A model generated the notes under the pieces. It ran no database searches and was not told the origin of the DNA. It worked only from the letters and a program-made list of their open reading frames with translations. Source: Modestobacter sp. Leaf380 (GTDB lineage: Bacteria; Actinomycetota; Actinomycetes; Mycobacteriales; Geodermatophilaceae). Taken from it: a stretch of 64,000 nucleotides of DNA. Position 1 is the stretch's first letter. Each line of letters starts with the position of its first letter. A program made the translations under genes and the position numbers. The stretch spans positions 191,755-255,754 of the forward strand of contig NZ_LMQC01000001.1 in assembly GCF_001424485.1 (NCBI RefSeq). Reading direction: 5' to 3'. Shown one piece after another: positions 8,919-20,056 of the stretch.

Positions 8919-9536
8919 ATGACCGTCCGGCTGACCCGCATCTACACCAAGACCGGCGACGCCGGCCAGACGCACCTGGGCGACATGAGCCGGGTGTCCA
9001 AGACCGACGTCCGGCTGGCCGCCTACGCCGACGTCGACGAGACCAACTCGGTGATCGGCGTGGCCCTGGCCCTGGGCTCCCCCACCGAGGAGCTCACCGC
9101 CCTGCTGCGCAGCGTGCAGAACGACCTCTTCGACGTCGGCGCGGACCTGTGCACCCCGGTCACGCCCGACCCGGAGTACCCGCCGCTGCGCATCACCGAG
9201 GCCTACACGCAGCGGCTGGAGGCAGCCTGCGACGAGCACAACGAGGCGCTGCCGAAGCTGTCCTCGTTCATCCTGCCGGGCGGGACGGCGCTGGCCGCGC
9301 TGCTGCACCAGGCGCGCACGGTGGCCCGCCGGGCCGAGCGCCGCGTGTGGGCCCTGCTGGAAGCCGATGCCGAGCGGACCAACGAGGAGACGGCGAAGTA
9401 CCTCAACCGGCTCTCGGACCTGCTCTTCATCCTGTCCCGCGAGGCCAACCCCGGCGGGGACGTGCTCTGGGAGCCCGGCGCACACAGCGGGGTGCACGCC
9501 CAGCGGGCCGCCCGCTCCCAGCAGACCGGGGACTAG
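8919..9536 (+). CDS. PduO-type ATP:cob(I)alamin adenosyltransferase
   Basis: Makes adenosylcobalamin by moving the adenosyl group of ATP to cob(I)alamin. The 205-residue protein shows the PduO-family ATP-binding start RIYTKTGDAGQTHLGD, the DETNSVIG helix, the SSFILPGGT turn and the C-terminal RRAERRVWALLE helix followed by KYLNRLSDLLFILSR, containing the conserved Arg/Asn pair. It probably supplies coenzyme for the MeaA mutase 1.8 kb away. Its stop codon overlaps the stop of the convergent DUF2550 gene in a CTAG tetranucleotide. It is unrelated in sequence to the CobA/CobO P-loop type. Confidence 0.94.
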   Translation: MTVRLTRIYTKTGDAGQTHLGDMSRVSKTDVRLAAYADVDETNSVIGVALALGSPTEELTALLRSVQNDLFDVGADLCTPVTPDPEYPPLRITEAYTQRLEAACDEHNEALPKLSSFILPGGTALAALLHQARTVARRAERRVWALLEADAERTNEETAKYLNRLSDLLFILSREANPGGDVLWEPGAHSGVHAQRAARSQQTGD

Positions 9537-9937
9537 CGCCCGACCGGCGGGGCCGACTCGATCCAGGACAGGAAGCCGGTCACCGTCGAGGTGTCCATCG
9601 CCAGCTCCTGCGGACCGGCCCCGGTGCGGCAGATCAGCACCTGGCTGTCCTGGGGCACGGCGCCGTCCTCGACGGTGGGCCGGCGCCGCCCCTCGACGTG
9701 GAACTCGGTGCGGCACAGCCGCTGGTTGGGCCGCACCGACAGCGACAGCGCCCGGTACCAGAGCAGTTGCTCACCGGAGTACCAGGCCACCCCGACCGCC
9801 CAGCGGGGTGCGCCCACCGGGCGCAGCCACATGGTGACCGCGCCGAGACCGGACAGCAGGAACCGGCGGCGCAGCAGGAAGGTGGCCACCAGGGCCACGA
9901 GCAGGACCCCGGCCACGACCAGCAGCAGCGTGGTCAC
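9533..9937 (-). CDS. DUF2550 family membrane protein
   Basis: Unknown function; conserved next to atpC in many Actinobacteria. The 134-residue protein has one N-terminal membrane helix (TLLLVVAGVLLVALVATFLL) and a soluble domain with GVAWYSGEQLLWYRALSLS and the family end pattern LAMDTSTVTGFLSWIESAPP. GTG 9937 starts 47 bases after atpC stops, so the two are probably cotranscribed. The position is conserved although atpC itself has been separated from atpD. Confidence 0.88.
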   Translation of the reverse strand: MTTLLLVVAGVLLVALVATFLLRRRFLLSGLGAVTMWLRPVGAPRWAVGVAWYSGEQLLWYRALSLSVRPNQRLCRTEFHVEGRRRPTVEDGAVPQDSQVLICRTGAGPQELAMDTSTVTGFLSWIESAPPVGR

Positions 9938-9984
9938 GGTCGCGGGGTCCGGGGCTCAGACGAGGAGTGTCGGGGCGGGGAGGC

Positions 9985-10374
9985 TCAGGAGTCCTGGCCG
10001 GCGGCACGCAGGCGGGACTGGGCGCGACGCGCGGCGGCCAGCGACTCCTCGTCCTCGTCGGCGGCCTCGGCCCGGCGGAGCGCCTCGCGTGCCCGCTCGA
10101 CGTCGATCTCGGTGGAGATCTCCGCCGTCTCGGCCAGGATGGAGACGCCCTGCTCGGTCACCGAGAGGAAGCCACCGTGGGCGGCGACGACCAGCTCCTC
10201 GCCGTCGACGGGCTTGATCCGCACGACGCCACCGGGAGCCAGCTCACCGAGCAGCGGGGCGTGACCGGGCAGGACACCGAGCTCGCCCTCGGTGGTCCGG
10301 GCGATGACGGTGCTCGCCTCGCCGGACCAGATCTTGCGCTCCACGGCCACGAGCTCGACCTGCAGGGTCGCCAC
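9985..10374 (-). CDS. atpC: ATP synthase F1 epsilon subunit
   Basis: Central-stalk subunit that regulates F1 rotation. The 129-residue product starts MATLQVELVAVERKIWSGEA, continues with the beta-sandwich (EGELGVLPGHAPLLGELAPGG) and ends in two short charged helices. In most bacteria atpC directly follows atpD; here they are about 5.5 kb apart with six unrelated genes between. It has its own candidate -10 at 10441-10446. DUF2550 follows. Confidence 0.95.
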   Translation of the reverse strand: MATLQVELVAVERKIWSGEASTVIARTTEGELGVLPGHAPLLGELAPGGVVRIKPVDGEELVVAAHGGFLSVTEQGVSILAETAEISTEIDVERAREALRRAEAADEDEESLAAARRAQSRLRAAGQDS

Positions 10375-10440
10375 GACACTCCTCGGGGTCCACCGGCCGG
10401 GCCGGTGCGGGTCGCCGCGGACGGCGACGGGTCAGCTGCC

Positions 10441-10446
10441 ACTGTA
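10441..10446 (-). promoter_or_regulatory. -10 element candidate for atpC
   Basis: TACAGT on the minus strand in the 157-base gap before atpC, about 66 bases from its ATG. It would explain expression of atpC apart from the rest of the atp operon. Confidence 0.4.
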
Positions 10447-10493
10447 ACGGCTGGGGGCCACACTCCCCCGCCCGCTCCCGTGGGCACGGGTGT

Positions 10494-10525
10494 GGGACCG
10501 GCGAGGGACCGGTGCGGGACCGGCG
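10494..10525. repeat. Short repeats GGGACCGG upstream of atpC
   Basis: Three copies of GGGACCGG separated by 3-4 bases lie between the small hypothetical gene and atpC. Function unknown; may simply be GC-rich slippage. Confidence 0.4.
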
Positions 10526-10531
10526 GGTGGC

Positions 10532-10825
10532 TCAGTGGCCGCGGCGGTACAGCAGGGTCCAGCGCCCCACGCGCAGCAGCGGGCGGCGCACGATCGAGCT
10601 CGGTGCCCAGTCCTCGCAGTCGAACCGGCGGCCCCCGGCGGGCTCGAGCGGCGCGTACGGCGGCCAGCTCCAGTCCATCGGGTCGTCGACGGGCAGGACC
10701 ACCGGACCACGGTCGACCGGCTGCTCGGCGACCGGGACGGGCCCGGGCGCGGCCGCCTCGTCGTCGACCACCACGGGGTCGGCCACCACGGGGGTCGCCG
10801 TCCCCACCTGCAGGTCGTCCGTCAC
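10532..10825 (-). CDS. Small uncharacterised protein (97 aa)
   Basis: Not recognised. The N-terminal half is acidic and rich in Val, Pro and Ala (VTDDLQVGTATPVVADPVVV), with no signal peptide. The C-terminal 40 residues are rich in Trp, Arg and Pro (DDPMDWSWPPYAPLEP, then SSIVRRPLLRVGRWTLLYR) and look like a small conserved module. GTG 10825 is supported by GGGAG about 10 bases upstream. It lies between the glycan island and atpC. A candidate -10 (10987-10992) would give it a long leader of about 160 bases. Confidence 0.65.
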   Translation of the reverse strand: MTDDLQVGTATPVVADPVVVDDEAAAPGPVPVAEQPVDRGPVVLPVDDPMDWSWPPYAPLEPAGGRRFDCEDWAPSSIVRRPLLRVGRWTLLYRRGH

Positions 10826-10899
10826 GCTCGTTCTCCCACCCGTGCACCGGCGGGAGCCGGCGCGTCGCCCACATGTTCGGTCGATCGGTCCCCCGCGGA

Positions 10900-10914
10900 C
10901 CGTGCAGTGCACGG
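10900..10914. promoter_or_regulatory. Inverted repeat in the leader of the 97-aa protein gene
   Basis: CCGTGCA-G-TGCACGG is a perfect 7-bp palindrome with a one-base centre. It lies about 75 bases upstream of GTG 10825 and downstream of the candidate -10. It could be a protein-binding site. Confidence 0.35.
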
Positions 10915-10986
10915 ACTCCACCCGAACGGGTGGGGCGGTCTGCCCAGGGGGTCGACGGTGCGCGGCGCTGCAACCCGTCACCGGCG

Positions 10987-10992
10987 ATGCTA
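10987..10992 (-). promoter_or_regulatory. -10 element candidate for the 97-aa protein gene
   Basis: TAGCAT on the minus strand in the 232-base gap after the methyltransferase stop. No convincing -35 is visible. Confidence 0.35.
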
Positions 10993-11057
10993 GCGGCGCC
11001 CGGGGGGCCCTGCCGCCCCGTCGACGACCCGTCCCCGGACCGGACCGGTGAGTCCGC

Positions 11058-11729
11058 TCACGCCGGCGCGCGGGCCGCCAGGAGGTGGTGCGGGTGGGCC
11101 CGCCCGCGGTCCAGCCGCCGGGCCCGGACATCAGTGAGACCCGCCTCCACGAGCCACCGGGCCCGGACGTCGGGATCGACGAACGCGAAGTCCCGCGACC
11201 CCTCGGTGATGCCCAGGACCCGGACCGAGACCGACTCCTGCAGGGCGTTGAGCCGGGCCTTCCAGCGCGGGCGCGTGGCCATCTCCTTGACCACCAGCCG
11301 GCCACCGGGCGCCAGCCGGGACGCGCACTCGACCAGCAGCGCCCGCTGGCCCTGCTCGTCGAGCAGGTAGAGCACGTCGACCAGCACGATGCCGTCCCAG
11401 GGGCCCTCCGGCACCGCACCCGACGGGCTGGCCCCGAAGGACAGGCGGGTCTCCCCTGCGGGCACGCTGGCCCGGGCCACCTCGATCTTGTCCACGTCGA
11501 TGTCGACCCCGTGCACCGTGACACCGGGACGACGGGCGGCCAGGTAGCTGCTGAGGAGACCGTGCCCGCAGCCGACCTCCAGCACGCGGCCCACGGCGGG
11601 CAGCGCCTCGACGACCGGCGGGAACGGGCAGGTCAGCCACCGCACCAGCAGGTGCAGCCGGTCACCGGTCGGCGCGTCGCGGTAGGCCGCCATCGCCGCC
11701 CGGGCGGCCCGGTCGGGCAGCCGGCTCAC
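11058..11729 (-). CDS. Class I SAM-dependent methyltransferase
   Basis: Transfers a methyl group from S-adenosylmethionine to an unknown substrate. The 223-residue protein has motif I VLEVGCGHGLLSSYLA near residue 49, an acidic end of strand 2 (VHGVDIDVDK) and motif IV DGIVLVDVLYLLDEQ, followed by LAPGGRLVVKEMA. No membrane segment. GTG 11729 overlaps the deacetylase stop (GTGA), so it is the last gene of the glycosyltransferase operon. Context suggests a lipid-linked or cell-wall sugar as substrate; that is inference. Confidence 0.88.
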   Translation of the reverse strand: MSRLPDRAARAAMAAYRDAPTGDRLHLLVRWLTCPFPPVVEALPAVGRVLEVGCGHGLLSSYLAARRPGVTVHGVDIDVDKIEVARASVPAGETRLSFGASPSGAVPEGPWDGIVLVDVLYLLDEQGQRALLVECASRLAPGGRLVVKEMATRPRWKARLNALQESVSVRVLGITEGSRDFAFVDPDVRARWLVEAGLTDVRARRLDRGRAHPHHLLAARAPA

Positions 11730-12565
11730 CGGGCACCGGCCAGGTCCGCGAAGGTGCCCAGGCGCCAGTCGGCCGCCTCGACCACTGCCCGGGTGGCGGG
11801 GTCGGTCAGCACGGCGAGCTCCTGTCCCCACCGGTAGTCCCAGTCGAAGCGGGCGAGGTCGGCGTCCCCGGGCTCACCCGGGTGTGCGTTCACCTCCAGG
11901 CTGGTGGCCCCGGCGGCGCTCGCCCGGGCAAGGGCGGCCGACAGGTCGGCGACGTCCAGTCGACCGGCCTCGTCGAGCCCGGCGTAGCCGGCCGTGGTGG
12001 CCAGACCCGCCGTCGCCAGCCGGCGCCGCAACCGGCCGGCCAGCACCCGCACCCCGACGCCCAGCGGTCCACGTCGGGCACTGGTGGGCAGCCGGACGGT
12101 GCCGATCCCGGCCTCGCGGGCCAGCTCCACCACGACCCGGGCCACCGTGGGCCACAGGTGGGTGTGCTGGTGGGTGTCCAGGTGCGTCAGCGGCACCCCG
12201 ATGCTGCGGACGCGGTCCAACTGGGCCCGGAACTCCCGGGCGACGTCGGCGGCGTCGATGCGACCGGCCAGCCCCCGGGCCACGACCGTGCGGTAGGACA
12301 GCGGGAACCGGCCGTCCCGGTCGACGAGGGAGGGGACCTCGCGGGCCGACAGCAGCGGCCGGTCCTCCCCCACCAGGGCCAGGTGGGCGCCGAGCCCGAG
12401 CGTCCCGGCGTCCCGGACGGTGCTGGCCGCCCGGTCGAACGCCTGCCCGACCGCCAGCACCGACGTCGAGGTCACCACGCCGTCCCGGTGGGCCCGGGCG
12501 ACCGCGCGGCAGACGCCGTCGGTCAGCCCGAGGTCGTCGGCGTTGACCACCAGCAGCCCGGTCAC
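11726..12565 (-). CDS. YdjC/ChbG (NaxD-, HpnK-like) carbohydrate deacetylase
   Basis: Predicted metal-dependent N-deacetylase of an acetylated amino sugar. The 279-residue protein shows the family metal site LLVVNADDLGLTDGV at the N-terminus, THLDTHQHTHLWP in the middle and a late LEVNAHPGEPGD histidine. Members act on chitooligosaccharides (ChbG) or undecaprenyl-phosphate-GalNAc (NaxD of Francisella). Start GTG 12565 overlaps the GT2 stop (GTGA). Placement between a DPM1-like GT2 and a methyltransferase, behind a GT-C-like protein, favours a lipid-linked sugar. Confidence 0.87.
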   Translation of the reverse strand: MTGLLVVNADDLGLTDGVCRAVARAHRDGVVTSTSVLAVGQAFDRAASTVRDAGTLGLGAHLALVGEDRPLLSAREVPSLVDRDGRFPLSYRTVVARGLAGRIDAADVAREFRAQLDRVRSIGVPLTHLDTHQHTHLWPTVARVVVELAREAGIGTVRLPTSARRGPLGVGVRVLAGRLRRRLATAGLATTAGYAGLDEAGRLDVADLSAALARASAAGATSLEVNAHPGEPGDADLARFDWDYRWGQELAVLTDPATRAVVEAADWRLGTFADLAGAR

Positions 12566-13308
12566 CGGGTGACCGGGGTGACCTGCGCCAGGTCCGAGCG
12601 GAGCTCGCGCATCTCGGTGAGCATCCGGCGGATCGTGGACGCCGAGCTCAGGGTGGAGATGCCGCGGGTGCGCGGGAAGTAGTCCACCCCGATCTGCACG
12701 ATGTGGAAGCCCAGCCGCTGGGCGCGGATCACCAGCTCGGCGTCGATGAACGAGCCCTCGCTCACCGGCCGGGCGGCGTCCAGCACGTGCCGGCGGACGA
12801 GCTTGAACGCGAAGTTGACGTCCCGCACCCGGGTGCCGAAGACCGCCTGCACCAGCGAGTTGTAGACGAAGGAGTAGACGGCCCGGCGGGGGCCCTCCCC
12901 GGTCCGGTCCAGCCGGTAGGCGCTGACCATGTCGGCCTCGTAGTGCCGCAGCACCCGCAGCGCCCGGCCCAGCTCCAGCATCTCGAAGGGCAGGTCGGCA
13001 TCGGTGTAGAGGACGACGTCCCCGCGCACGGAGTCGAAGCCGGTCTTGATGCTGCCGCCCAGCCCCCGGTTGACCTCGTGGTGCACCACCCGGACGTGCG
13101 GGTCGGCCGCGGCCAACCGCTGCGCGATGGCGGCGGTGTCGTCGGTCGAGCAGTCGTCGACGATCACCAGCTCGTAGTCGCCGATCTCACCCAGCCCCTG
13201 CAGGCGCTGGCACTCGTCCTCGGCGGCCCGCACCGCCCGCTCGACGTAGTCCTGCTCGTTCCACATCGGGAAGAAGACCGAGAGCAGGGGCACCGGTGGT
13301 GCTGACAT
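12562..13308 (-). CDS. Family 2 glycosyltransferase (polyprenyl-phosphate sugar synthase-like)
   Basis: Predicted to transfer a sugar from a nucleotide donor to a polyprenyl phosphate on the cytoplasmic face. The 248-residue protein has the GT2 start LLSVFFPMWNEQDYVERAV, nucleotide-binding YELVIVDDCSTDDT, the loop NRGLGGSIKTGFDSVRGD and the DxD motif LYTDADLPFEM (about 115). Like DPM1 it lacks C-terminal membrane helices. ATG 13308 shares one base with the stop of the membrane glycosyltransferase (TGATG). Sugar donor cannot be read from sequence. Confidence 0.9.
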   Translation of the reverse strand: MSAPPVPLLSVFFPMWNEQDYVERAVRAAEDECQRLQGLGEIGDYELVIVDDCSTDDTAAIAQRLAAADPHVRVVHHEVNRGLGGSIKTGFDSVRGDVVLYTDADLPFEMLELGRALRVLRHYEADMVSAYRLDRTGEGPRRAVYSFVYNSLVQAVFGTRVRDVNFAFKLVRRHVLDAARPVSEGSFIDAELVIRAQRLGFHIVQIGVDYFPRTRGISTLSSASTIRRMLTEMRELRSDLAQVTPVTR

Positions 13309-14618
13309 CAGGAGACCTCCACGCCGTTCACGTAGGCGACCGTCGCGATCGCGAGACCGACGGCCAGCAGCACGAGCACCACGGGCAGCAGCCAGCGCGG
13401 CCGACGCTCCCCGGTGAGGACGACGGCTGCGGCCGCGAGGAGAGGGTAGGCGGCCAGGACGTAGCGGCCGGCACCCATGAAGTCCTTGGTGCCGATGATC
13501 GGGATGGCGATGGAGACGGCGGCGAATGCCGTGTACCCCCAGCCGAAGCGCCGCCAGCAGGTGCGCACGAGCAGCACCGCCACCAGGCAGCACAGCGCCT
13601 GCGGGATCAGCAGCACCATCACGTCCCAGCGACCGGCCAGCGCCGTCCCCACGAAGACGCCCTTGAACCAGGTGAAGGGACCGCTGCCCTGGTCCCACCC
13701 CGGCGCCCCCTGCACCGTCGCGAACGCCAGCGGGTCCCCGAACCGGGTGCCCAGGTAGACCGTCCAGGCGATGAGCCCGGCCAGCGAGACCAGCAGGGAC
13801 ACCTCGCGGACCCGGACGTCGCGCAGCGCCGTCACGAGGTCGCGGAACGGCACCGGCCAGCGCCCTGGTGCCGTGCCCCCTCCCGCCGCCGCGTCGTCGG
13901 GGGGCCCGGCTCCACCTGCGCCCACGCCCACCGGGACGGCGACCTCGGCTGCCTCGCGGCGGCGGGCCCGCTCCTCGGCCAGCATCTCCACCGCCCGCAC
14001 CACCAGCCCCGCGGTCACCGCGATGCCGATGGGGCGACCCGCGGTCGCCGCGATCGCCACGATGCCCGCCAGCAGGTACAGCCGGCGCTCCAGCAGCGCG
14101 AAGGACGCCATGGCACTGAGCAGGAAGAGCGCGTCGCTGTAGCCGGACCCGTAGAGGAAGAAGCTGTAGGGGTACAGCAGCAGCAGCGCGACGGCGACCA
14201 CCGCCGTCCGGGCCGGCAACCGGGTCCGCACCCAGGAGGCGAACAGCCACACCGCCCCGGCGGCGCACACCAGGGTCACCAGACCGGCCGCGGTCGAGAA
14301 GTCCCCGCTCATCAGCTCCCCGACCAGCTCGACCAGCAGCGGGTAGGCCGGGAAGAACGCGATCGGCGACTGCTGCCCGGGGGTGTAGCTGTAGCCGTCG
14401 GCAGCGATCGAGTAGTACCAGCCGGAGTCGCCGTGGAACCAGGCGTCCAGCCACAGCGGACCGTCCAGGAACGGGTAGCCGTTGGCGGACCCGACACCGT
14501 CGTAGGCCGCCACCGCCAGCGCACCCGTCAGCGTGGTGAGCAGCACGAAGGCGCCCAGGGCGAGGAGCGGCAGTCTGCGGACGAGGACGTCCCACCGACC
14601 GCCGAGGGTCGGCGTCAC
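13308..14618 (-). CDS. PIG-V/Gpi18-like GT-C membrane glycosyltransferase
   Basis: Predicted to transfer a sugar from a polyprenyl-phosphate donor outside the membrane. The 436-residue protein has about nine hydrophobic helices. The first outer loop carries the acidic motif HGDSGWYYSIAADGY followed by SPIAFFPAYPLLVEL, which is the signature of mannosyltransferases related to PIG-V. An Ala/Gly-rich loop around residues 210-250 is probably disordered. GTG 14618 follows TACCCT by 7 bases, so the gene is probably leaderless and opens the four-gene operon GT-C, GT2, deacetylase, methyltransferase. Confidence 0.82.
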   Translation of the reverse strand: MTPTLGGRWDVLVRRLPLLALGAFVLLTTLTGALAVAAYDGVGSANGYPFLDGPLWLDAWFHGDSGWYYSIAADGYSYTPGQQSPIAFFPAYPLLVELVGELMSGDFSTAAGLVTLVCAAGAVWLFASWVRTRLPARTAVVAVALLLLYPYSFFLYGSGYSDALFLLSAMASFALLERRLYLLAGIVAIAATAGRPIGIAVTAGLVVRAVEMLAEERARRREAAEVAVPVGVGAGGAGPPDDAAAGGGTAPGRWPVPFRDLVTALRDVRVREVSLLVSLAGLIAWTVYLGTRFGDPLAFATVQGAPGWDQGSGPFTWFKGVFVGTALAGRWDVMVLLIPQALCCLVAVLLVRTCWRRFGWGYTAFAAVSIAIPIIGTKDFMGAGRYVLAAYPLLAAAAVVLTGERRPRWLLPVVLVLLAVGLAIATVAYVNGVEVS

Positions 14619-14625
14619 GGTGCGG

Positions 14626-14631
14626 AGGGTA
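14626..14631 (-). promoter_or_regulatory. -10 element of the glycosyltransferase operon (leaderless)
   Basis: TACCCT on the minus strand, 7 bases before GTG 14618. It is the only promoter-like element seen ahead of the four overlapping genes. Confidence 0.5.
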
Positions 14632-14809
14632 GGTCACCCTGCCCTCCGGACAACAGAGACCCGCGGGGGCCGGGACTCCTGGGACGGATGGGTTCACACT
14701 CCGTTCACCACCTGTACTGACACCTGTGAGTTCCTGGGCGCGACGGCCGCCGTGCGGCATGCTGCGCACGGCGCTCGCCCATCCCGGGCCCGCCAGGACG
14801 GGGGACCTC

Positions 14810-15706
14810 GTGGTCGTGTCGGTCGTCGCGCTCGTCGTGGCCGCGCTGTGCTCCGGCGCCGCGGCGGTGTGCCAGGCCTCGGCGGTGGCCCGCAGCGCCC
14901 GCCAGGACCTCACCGGACTCCTCGGCGGCCTGGTGCGCGAGCCCCGCTACCTGCTGGGCACCGCCCTCGTGGGCGCCGGCTTCCTGGCCTCCCTGGTCGC
15001 CGTCCGCGAGCTGCCCCTGTTCCTGGTGCAGGCCGGCCGCGCCTCCAGCCTGGGGGTCACCGCGGTCCTCGCTGCCCTGCTGCTGGGCAGCCGGCTGCAC
15101 CGCCGGGAGGTCCTCGCCCTGGCCGGTGTGGCCGCGGGCCTGGTGGCCGTCGCGCTGGCGGCCGCCCCACGCGCGGCCGGCCTCGTGGACCCCGACGTCC
15201 GCTGGTCGGCCCTCGCCGGGGCGATCACCCTGCTGGCCGCGGTCGTGGTGTGCACCCGCGTGCCCGCGACCCCCACCGGCTCGGTGCTGGTCGCCGCACT
15301 CGCCGGCAGCTGCTTCGCGGTCGTGTCCCTGGGCGCCCGCGTGCTGGGCCCGGTCACCGTGCCCGGTGTGCTCGCCGACCCCAGCGCCTGGGCGATCGGC
15401 CTGTCGGGCGTCGCGGGGCTGGTTGCGGGCGCGCTGGCCCTCCAGCGGGGCTCCGTGGTGCTGGTGACCACGACGATGGTGGCGACCGAGTCGGTGCTGG
15501 GCTCGGTGCTGGGCGTGCTGGTCGGGGACCGCCCCGCCGAGGGTCTCGGCGGCCTCGCCGTGGCCGGCTTCGCCGTGACGATCGGGAGCGCGCTGCTGCT
15601 GGCCCGGTTCGGTGCCGTGCCCGCGCCCGCGGTCGCCGACGGGCAGCTCCCCGCCGGCGAGGACGTGTTCGCCGTCGACCAGGACGTGCCGGCACCCCGT
15701 CACTGA
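14810..15706 (+). CDS. DMT-superfamily (EamA-like) membrane transporter
   Basis: About ten hydrophobic segments in 298 residues, with the internal two-half symmetry of DMT transporters (for example VQAGRASSLGVTAVLAALLLGSR in the first half and TTTMVATESVLGSVLGVLVGDRP in the second). Substrate unknown. Relatives export metabolites, and DMT-fold ArnE/F flip lipid-linked sugars, so a role with the divergent glycosyltransferase operon is possible. GTG 14810 has GGGGGA six bases upstream; an in-frame GTG at 14726 would add 28 polar residues. Convergent with atpD. Confidence 0.82.
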   Translation: MVVSVVALVVAALCSGAAAVCQASAVARSARQDLTGLLGGLVREPRYLLGTALVGAGFLASLVAVRELPLFLVQAGRASSLGVTAVLAALLLGSRLHRREVLALAGVAAGLVAVALAAAPRAAGLVDPDVRWSALAGAITLLAAVVVCTRVPATPTGSVLVAALAGSCFAVVSLGARVLGPVTVPGVLADPSAWAIGLSGVAGLVAGALALQRGSVVLVTTTMVATESVLGSVLGVLVGDRPAEGLGGLAVAGFAVTIGSALLLARFGAVPAPAVADGQLPAGEDVFAVDQDVPAPRH

Positions 15707-15790
15707 GTCCGGCATCCCCCCGCCGGTCGGGCGCAGGCCGCACCACCCTCCCCCGGGCTCCCCCGGGGACGCGCGGACGAACGGGACACG

Positions 15791-15828
15791 ACGACGGCCG
15801 GGCCCCCCTGGGGGGACCCGGCCGTCGT
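15791..15828. terminator. Strong hairpin terminator after atpD
   Basis: ACGACGGCCGGG pairs perfectly with CCCGGCCGTCGT around a C-run/G-run inner stem and tiny loop. It ends 17 bases after the atpD stop and also serves the convergent DMT gene. No T tract. It closes the atp operon before atpC. Confidence 0.8.
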
Positions 15829-15845
15829 GGCGGTGCTGGGGCTGG

Positions 15846-18324
<2,479 letters not shown>

Positions 18325-18327
18325 GGG

Positions 18328-19965
18328 TCAGGCCTTCTTCTTGACCTGGACGCGCTCCTGGCCACGGTCAGTGGCGGCCATGGCCTCGACCTCGGGCTCG
18401 TTGACCTTCAGCGACTCGCCGTCGCTGGTGGTGAACTGGCCGTAGAAGGCCTCGACCGCGGACTCCAGGTTCGCGACGGTGTCGTCCTCGAGCTTCTTGG
18501 AGTTGCGGATCGCGTCGAGCGCGCCCGTCTCGCCCCGGGACAGGTAGTCCAGGAACTCGCCCTCGAAGCGCCGGACGTCGGCGACCGGGACGACGTCGAG
18601 CTTGCCCCGGGTGCCCAGCCACAGCGAGACGACCTCGCGCTCCAGGGAGAACGGGGCGTACTGGCCCTGCTTGAGCAGCTCGACCAGACGCTGACCGCGG
18701 TCCAGGGTGGCGCGGGAGGAGGCATCCAGGTCCGAGGAGAAGGAGGAGAAGGCCTCCAGCTCACGGAACTGGGCCAGGTCCAGGCGCAGTCGGCCGGCGA
18801 CGGCCTTCATGGCCTTCGTCTGCGCCGAGCCGCCGACGCGGGACACCGAGATGCCCACGTTGATGGCCGGGCGGACACCGGAGTTGAAGAGGCCGGTCTC
18901 CAGGAAGATCTGGCCGTCGGTGATCGAGATGACGTTGGTCGGGATGTACGCCGAGACGTCGTTGCCCTTGGTCTCGATGATCGGGAGGCCGGTCTGCGAC
19001 CCGCCACCGAGCTCCTCGGACAGCTTGGCGCAGCGCTCGAGCAGACGGGAGTGCAAGTAGAAGACGTCGCCGGGGTAGGCCTCGCGGCCCGGCGGGCGAC
19101 GCAGCAGCAGGGAGACAGCGCGGTACGCCTCGGCCTGCTTGGACAGGTCGTCGAAGACGATCAGCGTGTGCTTGCCCTCGTACATCCAGTGCTGGCCGAT
19201 CGCCGAGCCGGTGTAGGGGGCGATGTACTTGTAGCCGGCCGAGTCCGAGGCGGGCGAGGCGACGATGGTCGTGTACTCCATCGCGCCGGCGTCCTCGAGC
19301 GCGGCCTTGACACCGGCGATCGTGGAGCCCTTCTGGCCCACGGCGACGTAGATGCAGCGGACCTGCTGGGCCGGGTCACCGGTGGCCCAGGCGGCCTTCT
19401 GGTTGATGATCGTGTCGATCGCGATCGCGGTCTTGCCGGTCTGGCGGTCGCCGATGATCAGCTGACGCTGGCCGCGGCCGATCGGGGTCATGGCGTCGAT
19501 GGCCTTGATCCCGGTGGCGAGGGGCTCGTGCACCGACTGGCGCTGGACCACCGAGGGGGCCTGCAGCTCCAGGGCGCGGCGCTCGGTGCTGTGGATGTCG
19601 CCGGCGCCGTCGATCGGCACGCCGAGCGGGTCCACGACGCGGCCGAGGAAGCCGTCGCCGACCGGCACCGAGAGGACCTGACCGGTCCGGCGGACCGTCT
19701 GGCCCTCCTCGATGGAGGCGAAGTCACCCATGACCACGACGCCGACCTCGCGCACGTCGAGGTTCAGCGCCAGACCACGCACGCCACCCTCGAACTCCAG
19801 GAGCTCGTTGGTCATGACCGAGGGCAGGCCCTCGACACGGGCGATGCCGTCGCCGGCCTCGGTGACGATCCCGACCTCCTCACGGGAGACGTCGGAGTCG
19901 TAGTCGCTGACGTAGTTCTGGATGGCACTGCGGATCTCGTCCGCGGAGATCGTGAGCTCGGCCAT
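18328..19965 (-). CDS. atpA: ATP synthase F1 alpha subunit
   Basis: Non-catalytic nucleotide-binding F1 subunit. The 545-residue protein has Walker [14 protein letters not shown], the alpha-specific [17 protein letters not shown] and [16 protein letters not shown], and the arginine finger region [16 protein letters not shown]. The C-terminus is extended by a charged tail ([21 protein letters not shown] region). ATG 19965, about 90 bases after atpH. Confidence 0.98.
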   Translation of the reverse strand: MAELTISADEIRSAIQNYVSDYDSDVSREEVGIVTEAGDGIARVEGLPSVMTNELLEFEGGVRGLALNLDVREVGVVVMGDFASIEEGQTVRRTGQVLSVPVGDGFLGRVVDPLGVPIDGAGDIHSTERRALELQAPSVVQRQSVHEPLATGIKAIDAMTPIGRGQRQLIIGDRQTGKTAIAIDTIINQKAAWATGDPAQQVRCIYVAVGQKGSTIAGVKAALEDAGAMEYTTIVASPASDSAGYKYIAPYTGSAIGQHWMYEGKHTLIVFDDLSKQAEAYRAVSLLLRRPPGREAYPGDVFYLHSRLLERCAKLSEELGGGSQTGLPIIETKGNDVSAYIPTNVISITDGQIFLETGLFNSGVRPAINVGISVSRVGGSAQTKAMKAVAGRLRLDLAQFRELEAFSSFSSDLDASSRATLDRGQRLVELLKQGQYAPFSLEREVVSLWLGTRGKLDVVPVADVRRFEGEFLDYLSRGETGALDAIRNSKKLEDDTVANLESAVEAFYGQFTTSDGESLKVNEPEVEAMAATDRGQERVQVKKKA

Positions 19966-20056
19966 GGCCCTGGGTGTCCTCTTCCCTGCTCAGGTGCTGT
20001 CTGGGGTCGTGCTGCGTGCTCGGTCGGTGCTCGACTGCCGCGCTGGTGGCTGCGGG

